Shown here: positions 58,410 to 64,000 of the stretch, in pieces
Numbering within the stretch: the stretch's first letter is position 1
How the letters are laid out: every line of letters starts with the position of its first letter
NCBI RefSeq assembly: GCF_019249245.1
Contig: NZ_JAESDK010000001.1
Location: forward strand, 62,001-126,000
Direction of reading: 5' to 3'
DNA length: 64,000 nt
Source of the DNA: Alteromonas lipotrueiana
GTDB lineage: Bacteria; Pseudomonadota; Gammaproteobacteria; Enterobacterales; Alteromonadaceae
Made by a program: the position numbers and the translations under genes
Notes under the pieces: generated by a model
Databases searched by the model: none
What the model was told of the DNA's origin: nothing
The model's input: the letters and a program-made list of their open reading frames with translations, nothing else

Positions 58410-58871
58410 ATGTCTTTTTTGTCCCTCTTGCGTCGCTTTGTAGTGGCCCTGATGCCGGCCTGGGTAGTGACCTATGTGCTGGCCTGTGTGTTTCATTCAC
58501 AGCGGGTTATTCATGCGCTGACCGAGGTCGATGTGAAGGTTCCCTTTGGCGAACGCCTATCGATGAGCGCTTACGATGTGTGGGGCTTATTACCCACTTA
58601 TGGCCCAGCCATAGCTTTAGCCTTGGTTTTAAGTATGGTGGTAGTGGTTCTGCTCGGTCGCTGGATAAAACCCTCGCCTTATATTGCCGCACTGGGCGGT
58701 GGGGTTGCGATGCTGGTGATGCTGCTGTCAATGCAGCCCATCATGGGCGTAACTTTAATTGCCGGCGCCCGGGAAACCACCGGTATTATTCTGCAATGTT
58801 TAGCCGGAGCAATTGGAGGCGTGGTGTTTCATTATTGCTTTAAACCAGCGGCGCCCAGTAAACACCGATAG
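58410..58871 (+). CDS. Hypothetical multi-pass membrane protein
   Basis: This is a 153-residue protein with four predicted membrane segments (about 8-30, 62-84, 88-108 and 115-140) and an extracytoplasmic loop after the first. I do not recognise a family with confidence. A GGCGGAG ribosome site supports the ATG at 58410. It lies between two PQQ-type sugar dehydrogenase genes, divergent from the first and on the same strand as the second. Whether it serves them, for example as an electron or proton partner, is not shown. Confidence 0.75.
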   Translation: MSFLSLLRRFVVALMPAWVVTYVLACVFHSQRVIHALTEVDVKVPFGERLSMSAYDVWGLLPTYGPAIALALVLSMVVVVLLGRWIKPSPYIAALGGGVAMLVMLLSMQPIMGVTLIAGARETTGIILQCLAGAIGGVVFHYCFKPAAPSKHR

Positions 58872-59239
58872 CCTGATCGCAATTAAGTGTTGGCGTTTAG
58901 CCGTCGCGGGCGCTGACACAAATGAAGAGTCATTGTCGCTTTTCGGCCACTTTGCTCTATCGGTTTTACCAGAACCGCCTTTTGCTGATGAAACGAGCTT
59001 AACCCGCACAACGGACAGCCGGGCTTTGGTTAAACAGACCTGACGACGCCTGATGCCGTCGTAAAAACATGCAAGACCGATTTTGAAGTGCCTCCCACCA
59101 ACGTCATTTAATTCAGCCTGTGCCGACCGAAACATCTGATTGTTGATATAACTGATTAGGAAGGGCAAGCTCGTCATCATGGTAACTACGCAGATTTTCC
59201 TGAATAACACTAAAGCGCTTTGTCTATTTTGAGCTTTAG

Positions 59240-59252
59240 CGTGTAATACACG
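59240..59252. promoter_or_regulatory. Palindrome upstream of the second sugar dehydrogenase
   Basis: CGTGTA-A-TACACG is a perfect 6+1+6 palindrome 82 bases before the start codon of the dehydrogenase at 59335. Its form suits a dimeric repressor such as a LacI or GntR protein. The rest of 58872-59334 has no gene I can support. Confidence 0.4.
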
Positions 59253-59334
59253 TAATACGATTATTACTCATTGTTTGCGTGCCACACTAATAGATGGTGG
59301 GAGTTACGCGAATGTCAAGAAGGGTGGATTCAAT

Positions 59335-60495
59335 ATGCGTCACAAAATAGCGTTTCTCTTCACGATGCTAGCGACATCTTTTGTTGCTGTAGCTCAGTCT
59401 GAGTCGTCTGCACAGGTCGAGATAGATGGCAGCCAGGGCACCTCGCTGACCGGTGCTGTGATGACATCATTTGATAAACCCTGGGCAATGACCTTTTTGC
59501 CTGATGGTCATAGTCTGGTTACTGAAAAGACGGGCAAATTGTGGCTACTTGATGAAAACCAGCAAAAACGTTTTTCAGTAAGCAATGTGCCTGACGTTAC
59601 CCCACGCGGCCAGGGCGGTCTTGGTGATGTAATCATCCATCCCGAATTTAACACCAACAATACTCTATATCTTTCTTACGTAGAGCGCGATCCGCAAAAC
59701 GATGCGTATAGTGGCGCAGTGATTGAACGGGCAAAACTAAGTATTTCTGATAGCGGGGCAAGCTTGTCTGAAAGAGAGCTTATTTGGCGCCAGTCACCCA
59801 CAATGACCGGAAACGGACATTACTCTCATCGCATGGCTTTTTCGCCTGATGGCTACCTGTTTATCACTTCTGGCGATAGGCAAAAGTTTATGCCGGCTCA
59901 GAATATGGCGATGAATCTTGGGAAGGTCTTGCGCTTAAATGCAGACGGTAGCGCGCCAAAAGACAATCCATTTTTTGGCAACGGCAGCGTGACTAACCAA
60001 ATATGGACACTAGGTCACCGCAATCTGCTTGGCATCGACTTTGATAAACAAGGCAATCTGTGGACCCATGAGATGGGACCCAAGCATGGCGACGAACTTA
60101 ATATTATTGAAAGAGGCCGCAACTATGGCTACCCGATTGTTTCGCAGGGTGACCATTACTCAGGCGTGAAAATACCAAATCATGAAGATAATCCTGTTTT
60201 TAAAGCTCCTGAACTGGCTTGGGTACCCGCCATCAGCCCCGCCGGCTTCATTATTTATAAAGGCGATTTATATAGTGATTGGACAGGCAACGGGTTTATC
60301 GGCGGCTTGTCTTCTAAGGCTTTAATACGTGTTACCTTTAGCCAGAATGACGAGGGTGACTGGAACGTTGAGGAAGCTGAACGGTACGAGTGGGGCAAAC
60401 GAGTTCGTGAAGTAGAGCAGGATGACAAAGGCAATATATACGTACTTGAGGACAAAGAAGGCGGACGCTTGATAAAGCTTCAACACAAAGGCTAG
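59335..60495 (+). CDS. PQQ-dependent sugar dehydrogenase (soluble type), paralogue
   Basis: This 386-residue precursor has a signal peptide (about 1-20, ending AVAQS) and the same beta-propeller motifs as the gene at 57161: KPWAMTFLPDGHSLVTEKTG, GQGGLGDVIIHPEF, VLRLNADGSAPKDNPFFG, GHRNLLGIDFD, HEMGPKHGDELNIIERGRNYGYP and SPAGFIIY. It is an exported aldose sugar dehydrogenase of the YliI type. GGTGG precedes the ATG at 59335. The two copies are clearly diverged, so the duplication is not recent. Confidence 0.92.
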   Translation: MRHKIAFLFTMLATSFVAVAQSESSAQVEIDGSQGTSLTGAVMTSFDKPWAMTFLPDGHSLVTEKTGKLWLLDENQQKRFSVSNVPDVTPRGQGGLGDVIIHPEFNTNNTLYLSYVERDPQNDAYSGAVIERAKLSISDSGASLSERELIWRQSPTMTGNGHYSHRMAFSPDGYLFITSGDRQKFMPAQNMAMNLGKVLRLNADGSAPKDNPFFGNGSVTNQIWTLGHRNLLGIDFDKQGNLWTHEMGPKHGDELNIIERGRNYGYPIVSQGDHYSGVKIPNHEDNPVFKAPELAWVPAISPAGFIIYKGDLYSDWTGNGFIGGLSSKALIRVTFSQNDEGDWNVEEAERYEWGKRVREVEQDDKGNIYVLEDKEGGRLIKLQHKG

Positions 60496-60549
60496 GCGAT
60501 AATTGGGACAAGTTGTTCTCAGCAAAAATCAGATTAACCCCAGAGCCCG

Positions 60550-60584
60550 GCCCTGCAAGCTGGCTGTCTGCTCAGGGCGTTTTT
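60550..60584 (+). terminator. Possible terminator of the second sugar dehydrogenase
   Basis: GCCCTG (60550-60555) and CAGGGC (60573-60578) form a stem with a 17-base loop, followed by a T-run (GTTTTTG). It lies 55 bases after the stop codon. The large loop makes it weaker than the others called here. Confidence 0.55.
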
Positions 60585-61173
60585 GTGACAAGGTTTAATG
60601 GCTCACGAATGTGTAAATGAAGTGTGGTTAGCAGCGTGTAAATGAAGCCTGGACGCTTGCTGGGAAAAAGCGACTCAGAACTCTGTGTTTCTCAGTATTA
60701 AAAAACGCATTGACGCCATCATGTCTGGCCAACACTCCCCCCTGCTTAGTTTCTTTTGCGGGCCACTGCATCCAATCACTACAGCCCCTTCAGTAAACAT
60801 AGCTTTTTCTCGCACTAAATAATCTTAACTGAGGGTTATTTTTGCCAATAAGCCGCATACATAACGCTGCTACAAGCCTAATTTGTAGAGTATACATTAA
60901 ATGGCCTGAATGGCTGTCGCTAAGTAATGAATGTCATAAAAGGCGCAGCAAGGGGGCAGAAAGTGCCTGTCCTATTTTCATACTGATAGAAAGGAAAAAG
61001 CATCAGCGCTTTTCGGCCATTTTGGCCGGCCATTTTAGTATTATTCGTCTTCCCAAAAAAAACTTTAGAAACCATAAGCTTTTTTTGTGTTTTCTTGCGT
61101 ATAAGATTTCATTGTATCCGAGGCGTGCTGATTGATGCGCACATTTAACCCACAGCAAGGGAAACTCGACCCC
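60585..61173. other. Gene-poor region with short repeats
   Basis: I see no supportable gene in these 589 bases; a 97-codon frame starting with TTG at 60842 has no ribosome site and an unlikely composition. The stretch holds a 12-base direct repeat, GTGTAAATGAAG, at 60611 and 60636, a solo decamer GTGCCTGTCC at 60963-60972 related to the motifs at 3917 and 25570, and a small hairpin CGGCC-N5-GGCCG at 61014-61028. Confidence 0.5.
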
Positions 61174-61743
61174 ATGAAAAATATAATCAAATCAGCCTTA
61201 CTGGCCACTCTCTTTTGTTTCTCATTTTCGTCAATGGCATCTTCAAAAATGGCCAAAGGCACCTACGTGCCGGTAAAGGGTACAGTGGAAACATTCACCG
61301 TGTCTGATCCTTCTCAGGGAGAAGCGCCCCAGCAATTGGGTACCTACAAAATTAAGCTTGTTAATAAAGACTGGAAGAGCCTTAGCGGACAAGAGCGCAA
61401 AACCACGCATCGTAAGATAAAAGTTGAAGGCGTTTTGGTAGGTACAATTGATCCTTTAACCGGGCTTGCCTCGCATAGATTAGTAGGAGAGAAGCGGGAT
61501 TATACATTGCGTTCAGAGAATGACGTGCTTATTCCACAATCCGGCGATTTCATCTGCTCAGGTGGCACACCATTAGTGATCAACGAACACATTAACCTGG
61601 TAAAAGGAACGGGGCAGTTCAGCAATCTTCACACTGGCACTATTGTGCTTAGCGGCGTAGTTAATAATTGCCCTGGCAGTGAAGATTTCGGGCAGAACAA
61701 TCTAGAAATTGTTCCTAATCAGGGCGGCGTCACTTTCAATTAA
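61174..61743 (+). CDS. Unknown secreted protein
   Basis: I do not recognise this 189-residue protein. It has a clear signal peptide (about 1-23, MKNIIKSALLATLFCFSFSS then MASS), no further membrane segment and no lipobox. The mature part looks beta-rich, with strands around GTYKIKLVNKDW, KIKVEGVLVGTID and TGTIVLSGVVNNC. It has two cysteines (in FICSGG and NNCPGS) that could form a disulfide. I chose the ATG at 61174 at the signal peptide start. It stands alone, with its own terminator. Confidence 0.75.
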   Translation: MKNIIKSALLATLFCFSFSSMASSKMAKGTYVPVKGTVETFTVSDPSQGEAPQQLGTYKIKLVNKDWKSLSGQERKTTHRKIKVEGVLVGTIDPLTGLASHRLVGEKRDYTLRSENDVLIPQSGDFICSGGTPLVINEHINLVKGTGQFSNLHTGTIVLSGVVNNCPGSEDFGQNNLEIVPNQGGVTFN

Positions 61744-61782
61744 TCGTTACCTAATAATCGTTACCTAATAATCGTTACCTAG
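61741..61782. repeat. Tandem repeat, three 14-base units
   Basis: TAATCGTTACCTAA occurs three times in tandem (61741, 61755 and 61769; the last ends TAG). The first unit contains the stop codon of the secreted-protein gene. Because the unit length is not a multiple of three, copy number changes would not extend the protein, as TAA is at the start of the array. Confidence 0.95.
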
Positions 61783-61785
61783 CAC

Positions 61786-61819
61786 AAAGGCCGTCTCAGA
61801 GCTTGGAGACGGCCTTTTT
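61786..61819 (+). terminator. Intrinsic terminator of the secreted-protein gene
   Basis: AAAGGCCGTCTC (61786-61797) pairs perfectly with GAGACGGCCTTT (61806-61817) across an 8-base loop and is followed by T residues. The A-rich 5' side could make it work in both directions. Confidence 0.92.
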
Positions 61820-62019
61820 AATAAGCATTGTAGTTCTGAAAAAGTATTGCCCCTATCCCGCTGAATAAACCCTGCTTTTTTTAATTAGTGTGTAATACGA
61901 GGTTGCCTCCCGGGTACCGCATGCCCAAGTTGAGGCGAATACCGTGTTTATTAAAGATTCAAAGTTAACGAGTTTACCCTGCTCCGTTTGAATTAATTTC
62001 TTATTGGCGCGTTAAAAAA

Positions 62020-63051
62020 TCATTGGCTCTGGGTCTGTTGATGCTGAGTCGGTGGGGCAAAGGCCGTCAAAATCAGTTGCGCGCTTTTTTCAGGTGCATC
62101 AAGCCACGGTAAGTGACTTGCATTTTTAATAACATGAACAGAGGCATTGTGCATTTTCGCTGCTAAATTTTCTGCATTTTCAATAGTGTCCCAAACATCT
62201 TTATCGCCCACGATAAACGTAACCTTATGGGGCAAGTTGAATAGCGCATTTTGAATCAGGTATTCCTCTTTGAAACCTCCAAATTCCACACAATTTTCAA
62301 GCAATGAATTAAATGTGCGAGCATTTCCTGGAATAAGCTGAGCATTAACGTCGTTTTGCCAATATACATCAGGTAATTGTTCTGGTTTATGAACCAGCAT
62401 CATTTTATGAAAGTCCTTACTTCCTTCGATCGACGGCTGCCCAATTAACTTTAAGAGAATCTTGTTGGCCCCGGACAGGCCCATCATTATGACCTGAGGC
62501 GGTATTTCTACAGTGCCACCTGCTGGATGACCAATCAATACGAGTTGTTTGACGCGTTCTGGATAAATAGCTGCAAAATTCACACTGAAAAGCCCACCCA
62601 TAGAGTGCCCAACCAGGTGCGCGCTGGGTAAATTTAACGCATCCATAAAAGAACGAATGAACTCTGCACCATGTTTTGGCAGGCTTACGCCTTCGTAGTT
62701 AAAGTTATCCGTCAAGCCACTTCCCGGGCGGTCTAAAACAAACAAATGATAAGAGTTAGCCAGTTCTTCCATAACAGTAAACCATTGTGAAGCGTAGCCG
62801 CCCCCTCCATGGATCAGAATTAAAGGATCGCCCTGACCCATTTCAAGATAATGAATACGTTTAACAGGCCCTTGTGTTTGCACAAAATTGGATTGAGGGG
62901 TGATTCCAGCTTTTTGAAATAAGGCACTACTACTTTGTATATAAGCGGCGTTGCTGGTTTCAGTAAATTCTTTATCCGACACGGTCACCCACACAACAAG
63001 CATAAGTAGGGTTATAAACAAGCCCAAAAGTGCTTTAATCCCTAGTTTCAT
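62020..63051 (-). CDS. Alpha/beta hydrolase, membrane-anchored
   Basis: This is a 343-residue alpha/beta-hydrolase-fold protein. It has an N-terminal hydrophobic anchor or signal (about 5-24), the oxyanion-hole motif LILIHGGGG (77-85), the nucleophile elbow GHSMGG with Ser150, a likely acid in GDKDVWD (282-288), and His313 in ASHLPW. The GxSxG form and DRPGSGLT match esterases, lipases and haloperoxidase-like hydrolases; the substrate is unknown. A TetR-type site candidate lies 52 bases upstream. The C-terminus is Gln-rich. Confidence 0.88.
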   Translation of the reverse strand: MKLGIKALLGLFITLLMLVVWVTVSDKEFTETSNAAYIQSSSALFQKAGITPQSNFVQTQGPVKRIHYLEMGQGDPLILIHGGGGYASQWFTVMEELANSYHLFVLDRPGSGLTDNFNYEGVSLPKHGAEFIRSFMDALNLPSAHLVGHSMGGLFSVNFAAIYPERVKQLVLIGHPAGGTVEIPPQVIMMGLSGANKILLKLIGQPSIEGSKDFHKMMLVHKPEQLPDVYWQNDVNAQLIPGNARTFNSLLENCVEFGGFKEEYLIQNALFNLPHKVTFIVGDKDVWDTIENAENLAAKMHNASVHVIKNASHLPWLDAPEKSAQLILTAFAPPTQHQQTQSQ

Positions 63052-63102
63052 ATCAGCCCCCGGTAATTGATATAAGCCGTGTCCGCACCTACTTAGAAAG
63101 AA

Positions 63103-63114
63103 TAGACCAGTCTG
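63103..63114. promoter_or_regulatory. TetR-type operator candidate upstream of the hydrolase
   Basis: TAGACCAGTCTG, a near-palindrome of the TAGAC-N-GTCTA type used by several TetR-family repressors, lies 52 bases upstream of the hydrolase start. No TetR gene is in the window. The remainder of 63052-63485 shows no gene; a 7-base inverted repeat CAGTCAG/CTGACTG lies around 63247-63283. Confidence 0.35.
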
Positions 63115-63485
63115 TCAGATTCAGCCTTTTTTTAATTTTGGTAGCACAATCGCTCCACAACAGGAGTGGCAAGTTTATAGCAATCGGGCAGAGTCAGCTC
63201 GCACCTACGGGTCTTCTGGAGACGCAGGCTGCTGTCTGAAAAAACAGTCAGTTAACGAGTCTGTTTGGCCTAAAGCTGACTGACATACTTGATAAACGGT
63301 TATCGCATGCGTGTGAGTGATCTGTGTAAGGGTTTTCAATATTCATAGAGCATAATGAGTCAGTACAATCTTAGCCTTAATTCCAAACCCGTGGATGTCT
63401 GACAAATGTGCTACTCTGCGCGCCGACATTCAGTATCAGCCAATATCACTGTTAAACAGTGTATCAACATAGGATAAGCCTGCAG

Positions 63486-64000
63486 ATGGTTCCATGGGTT
63501 AAATTGGGCACAGCTCAAATTCCAAATAATGGTGGTGAATTAACATTTTCTCAGCGAGATGAAGAATTCAGTATCCGGCTTTCTGGTATTCGCGGCGAAT
63601 TAATGAATAGCCGTGTCTATAACTCAGAAAAAGAACTCTCACAGATGGGCTGTGCTCATCTTAAATCGACCCCTGACGCGCATGTGTTAGTGGGTGGTCT
63701 GGGGATGGGATACACGCTTGCCGCTGCGCTAAAAGAAGTCACATCAAGTTCGCAGGTCACGGTGGCTGAGTTAATCCCAGAGGTGGTGGAATGGAATCAG
63801 GGACCATTAGGCAAATGCGCTAAAAATCCGCTTCAGGACCCCAGAACTACGGTTAAAGTAGGTGATGTAAAGCACCTTTTGAATACCAGAAAACCAACCT
63901 ATGACGCCATCTTGCTCGATGTTGATAATGGTCCTGAAGGTTTAACCCATTCTGATAACAACTGGATTTATTCGTTGGAGGGTTTACAAGATATCTACGA
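63486..64000 (+). CDS. Spermidine-synthase-like methyltransferase fold protein, partial
   Basis: The gene runs off the window end; 171 residues are visible from the ATG at 63486. They show a Rossmann methyltransferase-type fold: motif I LVGGLGMGYTLAAAL (about 68-82), the following acidic strand VTVAELIPEVVEWN, VKVGDV, and YDAILLDVDNGPEGL. The short N-terminal beta domain and the Leu-rich order resemble the spermine/spermidine synthase family, but the polyamine-site residues cannot be judged, so a SAM-dependent methyltransferase is also possible. Confidence 0.75.
   Translation, partial: MVPWVKLGTAQIPNNGGELTFSQRDEEFSIRLSGIRGELMNSRVYNSEKELSQMGCAHLKSTPDAHVLVGGLGMGYTLAAALKEVTSSSQVTVAELIPEVVEWNQGPLGKCAKNPLQDPRTTVKVGDVKHLLNTRKPTYDAILLDVDNGPEGLTHSDNNWIYSLEGLQDIY

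Noticed and set aside
60842-61135. A 97-codon frame before the secreted-protein gene
   Set aside because: It starts with TTG, lacks a ribosome site, has an odd composition, and contains the solo decamer and small hairpin.

Overview
The window looks like chromosome of a marine-type gammaproteobacterium of the Alteromonadales, probably Alteromonadaceae. The basis is protein similarity recognised by eye and gene order: rplM-rpsI followed by petABC and sspAB, zapE divergent from zapG-degQ-degS, an mlaFEDCB-ibaG-murA block divergent from yrbG-kdsD-kdsC-lptCAB-rpoN-hpf-ptsN-rapZ-npr, xerD-dsbC-recJ, and lptD-surA-pdxA-rsmA-apaG-apaH. The genus cannot be fixed from the sequence alone. Most of the window is core genome. 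No tRNA, rRNA operon, CRISPR array, prophage or complete insertion sequence was found.

Layout. 1-3300: a redox-stress module (DoxX and FMN azoreductase, divergent from a LysR regulator and followed by a pirin), with a clean inverted-repeat operator candidate in the divergent promoter. 3400-4250: RNase P RNA, then a tandem array of an unusual repeat. 4281-9731: a YebC/YeeN-type regulator, ZapE, ZapG and two HtrA-type envelope proteases (DegQ, DegS). 9842-10601: two small unrecognised ORFs flanking a palindrome. 10606-15234: murA, ibaG and the Mla phospholipid-transport genes. 15235-25194: the Kdo/LPS-transport/sigma-54/nitrogen-PTS cluster, ending with the magnesium channel MgtE. 25195-26054: a gene-free stretch with a second cluster of the same repeat motif. 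26055-31361: sspAB, cytochrome bc1 and ribosomal proteins L13/S9. 31572-42555: mazG, relA, rlmD, then acpS, pdxJ, recO, a small unknown, recJ, dsbC, xerD and djlA. 42933-49556: outer-membrane biogenesis, pyridoxal phosphate, rRNA methylation and Ap4A genes. 49748-51937: a chemoreceptor with a textbook FliA promoter. 52095-56987: a DUF2945 protein, aspartokinase, a DUF192 protein and aconitase B. 57161-64000: accessory content, with two soluble PQQ-type sugar dehydrogenases, a small membrane protein, an unknown secreted protein, an alpha/beta hydrolase and a truncated spermidine-synthase-like gene.

Functional theme. Envelope maintenance dominates: Kdo synthesis (KdsD, KdsC), the LPS bridge (LptA, B, C and D), retrograde phospholipid transport (MlaB-F), periplasmic folding and quality control (SurA, DsbC, DegQ, DegS), peptidoglycan precursor synthesis (MurA) and division factors (ZapE, ZapG). 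Stress signalling is also strong: RelA, MazG, SspA/SspB, HPF, sigma-54 and the PtsN/Npr branch. The least explained sequence is the family of decamers GTGNNTGTCC at 3917-4152, 25570-25799 and 60963-60972, and the micro-ORF with its palindrome at 10408-10601.
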